Source: Gnetum montanum (taxonomy: Eukaryota > Streptophyta > Gnetopsida > Gnetales > Gnetaceae). Taken from it: a stretch of DNA of 64,000 bases. The translations under genes and the position numbers were made by a program. This document shows, in pieces, positions 33,944 to 45,609 of the stretch. The notes under the pieces are model-generated. The model was not told the origin of the DNA, did no database searches, and was given only the letters and a program-made list of their open reading frames with translations. Within the stretch, counting starts at the first letter, position 1, and each line of letters begins with the position of its first letter. The stretch is from the NCBI GenBank assembly GCA_015680685.1, contig MNCI01026314.1:1-64000 (forward strand), in the 5' to 3' direction.

Positions 33944-36709
33944 ATGGCCCCAAAGCATAGACAACAAGAAGGTCCCTCTCAAGGTTTGTTTAAGTAACCC
34001 ATGAGAGGTAAAGGACAGGTGCCTGCCGAACAACATACAGAGTAGGAGGAGCACTCGTTCAGTATCCATCAAGAATACCCTGCCATTGTACAATCATGAC
34101 AGGTAAAAGGTGGAGCTACTACAGCACCTGAACCAGGATGATATCTCACGTTGCCTCCTGAATGTGTCCAGGGCATTCGTGAAAGGTCCACATCAGCAGT
34201 AGTGATCGTGGAATTGAATTTCAGATCTTTCACGGAATATGCTCTTGAGGTCATCAGGGACCACCTCAAAGGGTCCCCATTATGGCCTATTCTCTATAAA
34301 AGCAGTGCCTGGTACTTAGGAAAAACATACCAATTCTGGCACAATAAAGAAGAATGCACCACAGTTAACATTTGTGGTGTGTTTATTGATTTCTCCATCC
34401 AAGCCATTTCAGAAGTGTTAAACCTTCCGAATACAGGGCCAAAGGTTGCTTGCTTGTCCACTCACTTTGATACAAATGCACATAAGATTTGGTTAGACAA
34501 GGTGTATAGTAAAGAAGATAAGATCTATGGAGAGTTGATGTTGAAAGAGAGAACCTACTTTAAAATTAGAACTTATCACATCTTCCCCACAAAAGTGCTA
34601 AATAGAATTTCAACATATGCAGCAAGAGCAAGTGTGATATTGATGGGAAAGGTTAATGCTAACCTGCCTCATCTATATTTCATGGAGATCTTAAGGCAGT
34701 TCGAAGAATGTAAGATAGGGAAGTTCATGTTGCCCTTCCCTTGTCTCATTAGGAAGCTATGCAAGCATGCTAGTATTTGAGGATACACTAATCATGTCCT
34801 TAGAAAAACCTAAAATGCTTCGTACGCTGAACTGCTAAAGCCACCAGCTGCAAGGAAGATTAGTGGTGAGATGTTGGGGCTAGAACAAGAGCAAGAATAG
34901 ACAGTGGGACCCACTACAACTCAACTTGCAAGGCCCAGCCAACCTCCAAGCACAGGACCTAGTCAACAGCAAGAAGCAGGGCCTAGCACGAGCCAATGCG
35001 ATCAACCACCACCATCGTCATAGGACTACTGATCGTCGATGAGCCATCCCAAGGCCATCGCAGAGACAGTTAGTTAGGGAAGTCATGATGATGCAAATCT
35101 CTTCTGCTTCATCGATGATACCATATAGCCCACTGTCTATATAGATCATGCATAGGGTGATGTGTCCATTCAAACAGGAGGAGAGAAGAGTTATTGGTCA
35201 CAATAGATCTTAGGGAACGCGGCATCCTTTCAGGTGCAACCAAAGATTGGTGAAGGGGCCACAATGGTAGTCATGCAGCACTAGGATCCAGCGGGAGCTA
35301 CAGAGGTGGTCACAGATCACATCAAAGAATCTTTTAACATCCTTGTTGTGCCACTGGCAGATTTCACAAGAGCAGGGGATGCTTAAACTCTTGTCGGTCC
35401 CTCAATGACTCCTACGAAGCATGAGGACATGCTTGATCAATTACTACAAATAGGACAAGTGATGACGTCCTTGTTTGACATTCCACAGGATGTTACGACA
35501 GCACAATCAGACCTCATCTCCACCAAAGGAAAGCTAGTCATGACAAAGATCAGGGCCAAACACGTAGAAGTAGAAGCTGCAAGATTGCAAGAAAGGCTCG
35601 TAACCCTACAAGCTGCACAGTGGGATCGCTCTCGATTTGTTCCCATAGACCAGCTAGACATCTTCAGGGCTGGGCAACTCAATAAATTGCTGACGAAAAA
35701 TAAAAAGGTGGCAGAGGATGGCATAAGCACAAACTTATATGCATGTCAAGGCACTCAAGACCTTACAAGAAAATAAATAACTTGTTGCTGACAATCTTTG
35801 GTTGACCTTTGTGGAAAAACAAAAGAATGTTCTTGAAGAGCATTTTCAGCGACTACGAGAATAGCTAATTAGGGTCAAGCAGGACATGAACCACTTGGCT
35901 AGGAAAAATCGAACCCTCTCAATGGAGGAGGTACGCACCATTCATCAGATAATGGCTATCAAGATAAGCGCGTGGCAGAACGAGGCCAAGCAATATGAAA
36001 AGTTAAAAGAGCACTTTCGAGACCAGGTGGGAATGTACAAACAAATCATTGAGAAGGAGATCCATATGGCTAAGACCCACATCAACACTTTCAGTGCTCA
36101 ACACACTAATTGGTGAGCCATATTGCACACATATGTGTTTGCCCACTAAGCGGAACTTAAAAGCTGGGACTTGTAGATTCAAGATCTCATAAAGTACATG
36201 GAGTTGGCAATCTTGCGATATGCCAACCTAGCCATGTTGACTGTAGGACGCCCGAGGATAGAGCTAAAGAAGCAAGTAGCTACCACCTATGCCGTGTATG
36301 AAGAAAAATTTGCAGAACATAAGAAAACATTGTAGAAGCTAGAGGTTGCAAATTTTGAATTGGAGGTGGTTATAGCAAGCTACCAAGGCCAAAAAGATGT
36401 CACAACGGACTTGGCTTAATGACTTACAGATTTTTAGGAATACATGGACAAAGCCAAAGCCTATGAGGAGGAATGATGATTGTTTGTAGCTTGGTACATC
36501 AAGGCAAATAAAATGTTTCTATAACTACCGTGCCCATGGGAGGTGCTGACTCTATCAAACATTGGAGCAACAACATGGGTGGCACATGATCCCCGAACTG
36601 ACCAGGAGAGACTCCATGCACTACTTAACATCATCAAATTATAACACCTGGAGAACAAGATAAAGGAAAGCAACCCATGGAGGATCCTCCTCCACCAAGG
36701 ACCACATGA
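33944..36709 (+). pseudogene. third ORF (env position) of element C, best preserved copy
   Basis: It starts MAPKHRQQEGPSQG. The main open stretch (34151-34780, 209 codons) has VIVELNFRSFTEYALEVI, SAWYLGKTYQFW, a VNICGVFIDFSIQAISEVL element, YFKIRTYHIFPTKVLN, LPHLYFMEILRQFEECKIGK and LPFPCLIRKLCK. The C-terminal two-thirds (35405-35776, 35886-36116 and onward) are Lys/Glu/Gln-rich and coiled-coil-like. It ends EDPPPPRTT with a stop at 36707. About 920 codons are implied, with around ten stops or shifts. The role is unknown. The segment 'GVFIDFSIQAISEVLNLP' resembles plant-transposon-type domains with V.F...AI...L.LP; this needs a profile search. No membrane segment was seen. Confidence 0.7.
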
Positions 36710-36894
36710 GTTCCACCCAATTTTCGTAATTTTGGGAATTTTGCATTTCTCGTGTTGTGTCCCGATCTTGTTCTATTGAACCCTCCACTATAGCATGAAT
36801 AAATTTCTTGTTAGTCAATAATCCCATACCTATCCACTATGTAATCAATGAGGCTTGTTCTCATTTTGACTCGAGGACGAGTTTTCATTTAGTC

Positions 36895-36903
36895 GTGGGG
36901 GTA
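36895..36903 (+). other. polypurine tract of element C
   Basis: GTGGGGGTA directly before the 3' LTR start TGATGAATTG. The 13-mer TTAGTCGTGGGGG around it recurs inside the element at about 33616. Confidence 0.65.
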
Positions 36904-37803
36904 TGATGAATTGTGATTCATCTAGTTGTGATATCAGATCCAAAATATCTAATACGCGATATCGGGTACGTGATATCGCACCCAACAATGATATCGGATG
37001 TGTGATATCGTGGTTCCTACGTATGCCTATAAATACACATGTAGGCACACGAGAAGGGAAGTCTTTTGTCAGTTTTTCAATAGTTAGTTTAGTATTAGAG
37101 TAGGATCTTTTTGTCAGTTTTTCCTCTCAACCCTTGCTCCCAGTGCATGCCTGTAGTGTGATGATTGTAATTGTACGACATCCTTTGTTCGAGTGTGACG
37201 TACTTGGACACGCACATGATTGTCAATAAAGATCGAGATTACTTCATCATTGCAACATTCACTTAGTTTAATTATTTAATTGTTATTGCTATTTATTGCT
37301 TTCATAGTTAATATCTCTTCGTCCTAAACTCCTTAACGTGAAATGAGTACAACTGAATCACGAGCATTTAAGTTTGATTACTTGGTAACCCAGTAGCGTA
37401 TCTAGGATCTACGCTTGGTAATCCCAGTAGTAGTCATGCACAAGGTCCAAGATGTGTACAGATGATTAAGGAACTGATGCTCATCGCACTTAGGCTAGCT
37501 TAGATTCTCTCTCCCTATCTCCTCTTAGTATAGCTCTGTCTCTCCCTTTTCCTCTTAGCTTAGTTAAAGTAATTTCCCATTACCTTCAGGAGTAGCATTA
37601 GTTTAGGAACATATCATACACCTCACTCTGGATTAAACCATATGTAACAAAGCAAATACTAGTTCAGGTGGGAAGACATCGAATTGCGATCAATGAGTAA
37701 CTATCTAGATACCACAACTAGCCCGTCTGTGGAGTTCGACCGGATTGTGCGTGAAACGCTCATATTCGTATGGTTGAGTGTAGGGGTATCTTGCCACTCA
37801 TCA
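36904..37803 (+). repeat. 3' LTR of element C
   Basis: 900 bases, TGATGAATTG...CCACTCATCA. The U3 has five GATATC-containing repeats (about 36930-37012), then TATA box CCTATAAATACAC near 37027. The remainder matches the 5' LTR closely. It is followed by the target duplication TCCTC and the rest of the element B LTR. Confidence 0.9.
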
Positions 37804-37978
37804 TCCTCCGTGAGGTGCATTCTCCATACATACGTATTAAGAAACTGTGTTGTTGCTTGCACTCACTCTTGGGCTACTTGCTTGCTTGAGGTGTATTCCC
37901 CAGGTCTTTTGCCCCAGATCCATTAGATCTTAGTGAATTCTTTGGAATGTCGGACAATGTTGGGGCAACGCTGTTATA
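37804..37978 (+). repeat. 3' LTR of element B, right part
   Basis: It resumes with TCCTCCGTGAGG, equivalent to TCCTCCATGAGG at 23038-23049, and ends CGCTGTTATA. It is followed by the target duplication TGTAG (37979-37983). The first five bases double as the right target duplication of element C. Confidence 0.9.
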
Positions 37979-37983
37979 TGTAG

Positions 37984-39110
37984 AGTTCATTTATTTTGAA
38001 GAAAACAAATCCTTCATAGAGTTCGTGTCTTGTAACCATGGTCCCTAGAGTGTCCTACCATTGTACAACTCTATTGAAAATTCTCTACAAAGATAAAATT
38101 GATGCAAAAAATAATGTTAAAAAAATTCTTCACCAATTATGCTGAAAACATACCACATACATTTCATGTTATGGACAAAGACATGTTTTTTTGTTTAAAC
38201 ACAGTGATACACAAACTGTGTTGCAATGTGATGTTTACACATTTCAACCTTTAGTCAAGATGTGCGCACTAAGTTCGCAAATGTGACAAGAAAAAATTGG
38301 GAATGGAAAGAAAAAATACTCAAACAAAATGCTAGCCAACTTAATAGTGTTCTGGTAATAGAAAAAAGGAGAAAAAAAACATATAAGAAAAGCAACTCAC
38401 TTGTAGAGTTCTTTATTTTGATGAAAATGAATCCCTTGTAGAGTCCTCGTAACCATGGTCTGTAAAGTGTCCTACCATTGTTCAACTCCATTGAAAATTC
38501 TTCGCAAAGATAAAGTTGATGCTGAAAATAATGCTAAAAAATACTTCACCAATTATGCTGATTTGACAATGCATGTCGTGTCATGGATGAAGAGATGTGA
38601 TTTTAACATGCCACATGGATGTCGTGTCATGGATGAAGACATGTGATTTTATTTTAACACAGTGATGCATAGACCATGCTTCAATGCAATGTTTATACGT
38701 TTGAGCCGTTAGTCAAGATGCACGTAACAAAGTCTGCAAGGTGGAAAAAAAAAGTGGGGATGGAAGACAAACAAAACGACAGCTGACTTAAGAGTGTTTT
38801 GGTACAAACAAAACAACAGTGTTTTGGTAAAAAAAAAAAAAAAAAAGACATGTGATTTTATTTTAACACAGTGACGCGCAGACCATGCTTCAATGCAATG
38901 TTTACACGTTTCAGCCGTTAGTCAAGATGCACGCAACAAAGTTTGCAAGATGGAAAGAAAAAATTGGGGATGGAAGACAAACCACAAACAAAACGACAGC
39001 CTACTTAAAGAGTGTTTTGGTACAAACAAAACGACAGCCGACTTAACAGTGTTTTGGTAACAGGGAAAAAAGAAAAAGTAAAAAAGACATATAAGAAAAG
39101 CGAGCAACTT
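37984..39110. repeat. 422-bp tandem array, right part
   Basis: Units begin TTATTTTGA(A/T)GAAAA at 37991 and 38413. The last unit is followed by a shorter internal duplication: GACATGTGATTTTATTTTAACACAG recurs at about 38637 and 38847. Shared words include GTGTCCTACCATTGT, AAAATAATG(C/T)TAAAAAA and TAGTGTT(C/T)TGGTAA. This continues the unit at 22204-22626 across the nested insertions. No coding function is supported. Confidence 0.8.
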
Positions 39111-39118
39111 AGAAACGA

Positions 39119-39541
39119 AAAACACATGATAAAGATGGATATTCTGATCACAATCGCGATGGAGGTCGAGACCACCGAAGAGAAGGTGCAGACTGGATTA
39201 TTCAGGTGAGGTGTGGTAGCCTGGAGTTCAGCGGTCACTAACAAGAACCAGGGGTGTCAACGACTTCACTATACATTTGGATAGAATTCATGACCCTTTC
39301 TCTACACGGGTATCTCTACGACTTCACTCATAGGACCGGCTACTTGATTTATGGTTACGGGGCAATACGTGATTGGAGAACATCGAAGCTTGCACTTGTC
39401 ACATCCAAAGCCTCAGATGCATATTTGACCAGGGGATTTGGAAAAGGAAATGAAAGAACCAAAACTCGGATTGCCATGCTGGATACAAATGCCATGGTTA
39501 CAGTAGAGAGAGAATGGGAATGGGCTTTAGAGGAGGGTTAG
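39119..39541 (+). other. unidentified small-exon-like region
   Basis: ATGGAGGTCGAGACCACC near 39160 opens a short frame that meets a donor-like TTCAG|GTGAGG at 39204-39212, and a 95-codon open frame follows at 39254-39541. Base composition is more balanced than its surroundings. I recognise no family. The end (GTTAGATGTGCATTGCAATTTATA, about 39537-39560) matches sequence just upstream of the terpene synthase gene. It could be a host gene remnant or chance. Confidence 0.25.
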
Positions 39542-39559
39542 ATGTGCATTGCAATTTAT

Positions 39560-40970
39560 AACTATTTTATAATGTACTATGACGTATAATTCATACAGTG
39601 GATTATCATATATGGCGTGACGTGACAGTAATAGTAAGCTGTTAGTTTAACCGTGAAATTTTTTCTTTGGAATTTTAAATGGGTTTATTTTAATAGCTAA
39701 TGATGAGTTATAAAGTTTTGATTTGACTATATGTGTCTTGTATTCCTGTAGTGTACCTATAATTTAATTATTGCAGGATCCAATACCCCAAAATAAAGAT
39801 ACTTAGAGTTGATTAAGTAGGTTCACGGCCCAAGCGCCTCAACTCAACTCAATATATGTTGCCTGAACCAAGTTGCAAATCTTAATAACAAGACATATAG
39901 TTAAATAAAATTTAAGTTGTACGTTCAATTCTTATCTCTTGATTGGAATGAGTTTTGAAAAGTTTTTCACCATCTTCATTGATACGTAAATCATAAAATT
40001 TTAAATTTCTTTTACTAATGCTAAAGATCTTGAAATTTTCTCTCCAATTTTCTTTTTCCAATGCAATGCGAAGATCTAAAATTTTCATAATTTTTTGGTA
40101 AAGATCATCTAAAAATTTCTTTTTATTAAAGATTTCAAAGTAAAATCATTGTGAAATTTTCTTAATTGGAGACTTCAAAAATAGATTTCAAAGTAAAATC
40201 ATCGTGCAATTTTCCTAATTGGAAACTTAAAAAATGATAGATTTTTTTTCCCAAAAAAAATCATTTAATCTCAATTTTCCTAAAGTTGCATAGCTTTATC
40301 ATTGTCTATCTTCATGAGACATAGAACCTAAACCTCCAAATCAAGAAAAGTTATGGTCAAAATAGTAAAGCTTAAAAAAAAAAATATGCAAACAACGTTG
40401 ATAGCCTAGTTAAGATAATGTTGGGATAAGAAGAAATAAAAGGAAGGAAAATATAAAAAAATTAAACTTAAACCTCTATCTATTCAAGATACGATGAGTG
40501 TATACAATTCATTAGTCATAAGCATTAGCTCACTCAACTTGGTATACTTTTACCACAAATAAAATAGCAAAGGCCTACAACTTTAGAAAAGACAAAAATC
40601 TTATAAAAGTTACATTAAAAATAATTATTTCTTTAGTTAATTGAATTTGCTATTTTTTAGCATTTTTGTTTAATTGTAATTCAAAACATGGATAGCCTAG
40701 TTAAGATAATGTTGGGATAAGTACAAACAAAAGGAACAAAAAATATGACAAAACTAAACTTAAACCTAGGTCTACTCAAGATATAAGGAGTGCTTATGTA
40801 CTATTCATTAGTCATCAGAACTAGCTCACTCAACTTCGTACAATAGCTATCATAAATAAAATAGCAAAGACTTGAAACGTTAAATTGAATTTGCTATTTT
40901 TATAGCACTTTTGTTTAACTTTAATTCAATTTCATTCTGTTCATCTTTTAGTATACCAAAACCTTAAAAA
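39560..40970. repeat. AT-rich stretch with local duplications
   Basis: No gene is supportable. A segment from about 40397 (GATAGCCTAGTTAAGATAATG) is repeated from about 40688 with a spacing near 291, covering over 200 bases. A shorter duplication, TTTCAAAGTAAAATCAT(T/C)GTG, occurs at about 40134 and 40188. The rest is low-complexity AT. Confidence 0.65.
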
Positions 40971-40999
40971 ATGAAGAATGTGGAAATTGTGATTATGGA

Positions 41000-42958
41000 A
41001 TCTTATAGAAATTGAAAAGATAAGACAAAGACAACAGCTTGATAAGAATATGATGAGATCAAGACAGGAGCATGATGAAGACCAAGACATGTTGAGACCA
41101 AGATGAGAGCTGATTTTTTCAATTTGTAGTGGTGAAGTCTTAATTGAGATTTCAAGAGTTTGAAGAAATCACAAGGGTTCACAAGGCTTAAAAGTCAAAG
41201 GATGATGTTTCGATAGTTGCCAAGATGTCCTAGAAGAATAGTAGCTATTCTAGAGGAAAAAGCTTAGTTCCAAGCTAGACATCCTACAAAAATAGTAGAC
41301 ATCCCAAGTAAGATGTCCTAGCTAAAGTGAGGTGTCCCACCTTCAAGCAAGAAAAACTTAGTGAGACATCCTATGCTTGAATGAGATGTTCCAGCTAGCC
41401 ATTTTCTAACTATTGTATGAATTCCAATGATTATTTAACAAGGACATAGGCTATAAAAGAAATAATATCTTTGTAAAAAGGACAAAAACTATGCACACGA
41501 TTATTCCATCATTGTTTACATCAAGTAAAATTGTTTTGTTCTTCAATTCTCTATCTTTTGTGAGTTTGGCATTGAAATTATTAAGAGTCTTAAAGTAAGG
41601 AATTTGTAATTTGAGTACATTCTCTCCTTGATTATCTTTTTTCTCTTTGTAAGCCCTATAGAATTGATGTGCCTCTTATGGGAAGGTATCCCTTGAGCTT
41701 GTCCAAACCTTGTAGGGTTAAGTGTGTTTCTTAAGAGATACCACTCTGTGAGGAGCTCAAGTTATTGTAAAGGTTATTGATGAAGTGCTAGACGGTTGAT
41801 GCGTTTACTAGGCCACGTACACGGGACCCCTTATACGCGGTAGCGTTGACGTGGCCCCATTGACACATCCTTCCATGAGTTGACGTGGCCCCGTTTACAC
41901 GGTGCCTATTTCGGCTTATGAACAAGTGGGCTCTCACCACACTTAGGTACCTTTTTGGCAGTTGTAGCGAAGCTCTTGCAGTTTGTTTCCACGAGAGTTA
42001 GAATATTTTCCAAGTGCCTGTAGTAGGTGTAAGAAATGTCTGGCTCTTTATTCAAGTGCTGATGTACCTAAGCCCATTGGTGTGAATGGCAATAAAGATG
42101 AGCTTTTCAAGCATTCCTTGCAGCAATTGGACTTAGTCATTTCTATGCATTTATAGTTTAATATTTATATGCTTTAATCATTCATTGAGTTTCTGTTGTT
42201 ACTATTTTAATTGCTCTTTCTCTTTTATAGTTCGTAGAAACCATAAGTACGACCATCTTGAACGTAAAACCCAACACTTGGCAACCTAGTGACGCTTAAT
42301 GTCTGGTAACCCAGTAGTGGTTAGGGGATGCTTAGGACATGCACGGAAGATGGGAATTAGATACTTATGCTAGGAAAAGTTAGGACATAGATTAGGATAA
42401 TTATAGATTACATAATATTTCATCCTTTACTTTCCATTCCGAGAATTAGACGCTAGAAGATAAAGTAAAAAGCCATAAAAATCAGTTGCCTCAATCTCAC
42501 TTAACCATCGCAATCATAACGTCACAAGTGAGGTTGGGAAGACAATGACCATTCTAACAAAGGGTTTTGCTGGTTAAGGTCTGGTGTATGCAAAGTGCTT
42601 ACAGTCTAAGGAATTCGACCGAGTTGCATGTGAACGCCCATGATTCGCATGGTTGGGCGTAGGGGTACCTAGCCACTCATCAGTTATGAAATCCCTAAAA
42701 CCATATTTTGAGCTTATTGGAACCTTGTGGCATTAAGTGTATTTCTTGAGAGAAAACACTCACTGCAGAGCTCAAACATTATAAAGGTTGTGGTGTCCTT
42801 GAAATCATATTTTTGAAGAAACAACATTAAGAGATATGTAAGGATTCTACCTTTTGAATATGTACGTACCCAAGTTGGGGACCACATATATTTTTGTGCA
42901 ATTTTTTGTTTGAATTGGTGGAACTTATTTAATCCCAGTTCTAAGTTCTTAGTCTTCT
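41000..42958 (+). repeat. Copia-type 5' LTR remnant, interrupted by a solo LTR
   Basis: TATA box GGCTATAAAAGAAA (about 41449-41462) lies upstream of a leader-like region. A PBS-like TGATACTAGAGCC (42961-42973) follows, and then a Copia gag. The left boundary is not defined. The upstream part (41200-41400) repeats GA(C/T)(A/G)TCC motifs many times. The solo LTR at 41778-42682 splits this LTR with a clean 5-base duplication. Confidence 0.5.
41778..42682 (+). repeat. solo LTR, Athila-like family, TSD GTTAT
   Basis: 905 bases, TGATGAAGTGC...CCACTCATCA, flanked by perfect GTTAT duplications (41773-41777 and 42683-42687). The U3 holds several GTTGACGTGGCCCC(A/G)TT repeats. It shares the GGTAACCCAGTAG, GAATTCGACCG and GGTTGGGCGTAGGGGTACC words with the other LTRs of the group. 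It lacks a PBS, PPT and interior, so it arose by LTR-LTR recombination. Confidence 0.9.
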
Positions 42959-42960
42959 AG

Positions 42961-43265
42961 TGATACTAGAGCCAAGTAATCTCAATTTTGAGTGTACAAA
43001 CTCAAGAGTGAATGATAAAAGGAACATCATACAACATGCCACCAATGTTTAATGGGATCAACTTCACATACTTGAAGGATCAAATGCAAGGGTTTTTTAA
43101 ATCCATGGAGTTTGAAGTTTGGGAATTCATCCTAGAGGAATACATGTCATCCATCAAAGCACCATAAGCACTACAAAGCTAAGAAGCATATAGAATTAGG
43201 ATGAAAAAGATTATGTTTGATTCCAAAGCTAAAATGATATGGACATCAAATAGGCCAATTTAACA
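42961..43265 (+). pseudogene. Ty1/Copia gag N-terminus with PBS
   Basis: PBS-like TGATACTAGAGCCAAG begins at 42961. From ATG 43036 the translation reads MFNGINFTYLKDQMQGFFKS, then FEVWEFILEEYMS. This matches the Copia gag start (FDG.NF.YWK.RM..FL.S..YE.W). Two stops follow and the match ends near 43262. The rest of gag and pol is gone. Confidence 0.7.
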
Positions 43266-43269
43266 TATC

Positions 43270-44353
43270 TCCAATTATGTGATCTTTCCTTACAGTTATC
43301 GCATGTTTGGGAGGGTTTTGGAACTCTTTTGATGAGTTTAGGAGATTCTAGGGGCTATGGGGACTTCTTTGGAGATGTCTGAAGGTTCTAGGCCTCAAAA
43401 CACTATCTTTGTATTTTTCCCTAATAGGTGAGATGTTCAAGCTCTAGGTGAGACATCCCAACTTTATTCAAGATGTTCCAAGTAGACTTGAGACATCCCA
43501 ACCAAGTTATCCCACATGATTTTGGGACGTCCCATCTATTAAAATCCACTTTCAGGTAAAGCCTCCCATTCTTCCTTGAAACATCCCATATAGATTTTAA
43601 TGGACATAAAATTGAATGACAAATTGGAGGAAAAATGAAGGGTTGCACTGAGAAGCTAGAAAATAGAGTTCAAGGGATAATTCTAATCAGGCTAATTAGA
43701 AGGAAGAAGATTAGTCTCAAGTAGAAGAGAGTTTAGGGAGAAAGAGGTAAGTTGAGAGAAGAGAGTATAGAGAGATAGAGTCTTGGCAAGGTGCCTTGAT
43801 CATCATCCATATGAGAGTGTGCTTTCTTATATTAAGTGTGTGTGTGAGAACTTGATTAAATCTTTTGTCTATTCTTATGAATTTGTGCTTCTATTCAATT
43901 TTAATTTCTCCATTTGAGCAAGAATAAAGCTTTCATTTTCATTTCTTGTTCAAATTTGCTATTTTTGTGACATTGAGAGAGTTTGGATTATTGAACCCAT
44001 GGGAGCTCCTCATCATATCGACTTGGAATTAAAGAAAATTGCTATCAAGTGGATAATTCTCATCTCAATTACAAAGAATCACTCCAAATTCTCAAACTTG
44101 GATGAATTCTCTCTTGCTACTTGTTCTACTCATCCTAGGATTTGAAATTTCCCTTTGATCCCTAAGTTTGTCATATCTTTCAAGAATTTGAAGATAATTG
44201 TAGAATTGGATACCCATTGGCTTAGGTTTGAAGATCTTGCACTTATTTCTCTTAAGATTTAAGTATTCTTGGTTTGATTTGTTAAGAAATCTTGAGTATT
44301 TCACTTTTCCTTGTAGAATTATGTGAAAACTGCCTTCTAGGTTACTTTTCATT
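43270..44353 (+). other. probable LTR-like or leader region before the acidic ORF
   Basis: There is no coding signal. From 43430 to 43590, GA(C/G)A(C/T)(A/G)TCCCA-type motifs recur at least six times, the same motif type as at 41200-41400. This suggests a second, related LTR whose U3 is here. Purine-rich GAGAGAAGAGAG runs lie near 43730-43790. No definite termini, PBS or target duplication were found. Confidence 0.4.
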
Positions 44354-45322
44354 ATGCCTTCAAAGAAGAAGATAGCTCAAGATTTGTCAAGAGATATGAA
44401 GAAATTAAAGACTAACTTCAAAGATATTTTTAGGAGAATTGAGAGAATATCTTCTAGCCATCAAGGAAAGGAAGAAGATGCAAGGTCATGTGAACTAGAG
44501 ATCAATGAGAAAATGAATTCTTAAGTATCTCTTATTGAGCAAAGGAATGCTCAATATTCAAAGATTTCAAAGAAGGGAACTGAGAGCTTCATCAAAGAGA
44601 CCAAGAGTTCTTTAAAGTTTACGATGGTGTATGCTGCTAATCAAGGATACTTCCTACCTCATAAGTCATAGAAGATGAAAGATCAAGGCCAAAGGAGTTG
44701 CAAGGGTCAAGGAACTTCTTCAAGGAAGATCAAAGGTAGAACTAGAAGATATGGTACTTATTCTTTTTGCAATTGCTCTATACCTTATGGCAAGGAAGAG
44801 GAGATTCTAAGCCAAGTTGAGGCTATCTCATTGGAGAGAGATGAATCTTCTAGCCAAGGTATGTTGAAGAATAGTTTCTTTGATGTGATTTTTAATGAAT
44901 CTTTTGTTGATACCACGGAGGAGAATTTGCCTTTTGAGTTGGAATCTCCAAAGTGGGATGAAGAACCTAATGATGATTCCTTTGAATATGAGAGGCCATT
45001 GGAATTGGGAACTCCTATTTGGGATCTTGAACCTTCAAGCTTTGATAAGATTGGACAACCATATGTTGAAGATCAAGTTGAACCAAAGATGGATGGGAGA
45101 AGCCATGAAGAGGTAAGTGAGCCTAAGCTTTACCTTTTAAATGGTCGTAATGTCTCTCATGTTGAAACTAGTGTAATGAATGCTAGTATTTCACTTTATC
45201 TTGATAGTGATTTGTTCAATGGTGATGATGCACATCATGATCATTATGGTGATTATGATAAAATTGTGAGTCATGTTGTGTGTGATGAAAACAATGTGAT
45301 TTTTGATGCCATGGGCCTCTAG
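44354..45322 (+). pseudogene. acidic 322-codon ORF with two stops, unknown function
   Basis: From ATG 44354 (MPSKKKIAQDLSRDMKKLK) one frame runs to TAG at 45320. It is broken only by TAA (44522-44524) and TAG (44669-44671), each explainable by one C-to-T change in a Gln codon. The first third is Lys-rich. The 215-codon part from 44675 contains a small Cys pair (CNCS) and then a very acidic stretch with repeated (F/P)ELESP.WDEEP- and LELGTPIWDLEP-like units. A His/Asp-rich DDAHHDHYGDYDK follows near the end. It has no recognisable domain. It follows an LTR-like region, so it may be a gag-position protein of an unclassified element; a host gene remnant is the alternative. Confidence 0.5.
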
Positions 45323-45609
45323 GCCAAGCTACACATAAAATATCAACATATTGATATCTTAAATTCAATGACATGTATCCCAATGCAATTTCAAACAAAT
45401 TGTTGTATTAATTATATATTCAAAATCCCATAAAATACCAAGATTATTTCTATATCATAAAATAAATTGTGACCCGGGCTTTTAGTGATTATTTATATTT
45501 TATCATTGCAAGGGAAAGCGCTCCTTGCCATGTTCTAACATGAAAGCGTTGGTGAGCCGCTTACAAGTTACAAACAACAAGGCAAGGCATGCATCAATGC
45601 ATGATCACA

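Larger units (their letters stand above)
29052..37803 (+). mobile_element. Athila-like Ty3/Gypsy element C (gag + third ORF, no pol)
   Basis: This 8.75-kb element lies inside the 3' LTR of element B and is bounded by TCCTG (29047-29051) and TCCTC (37804-37808). It has 5' LTR 29052-29854, PBS 29855-29873, gag 29993-31983, a spacer, an internal promoter near 33345-33443, a leader intron 33695-33943, third ORF 33944-36709, PPT 36895-36903 and 3' LTR 36904-37803. No protease, RT, RNase H or integrase motif is present between gag and the third ORF. It therefore depended on another element's pol and is a non-autonomous relative of element A. Confidence 0.88.
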
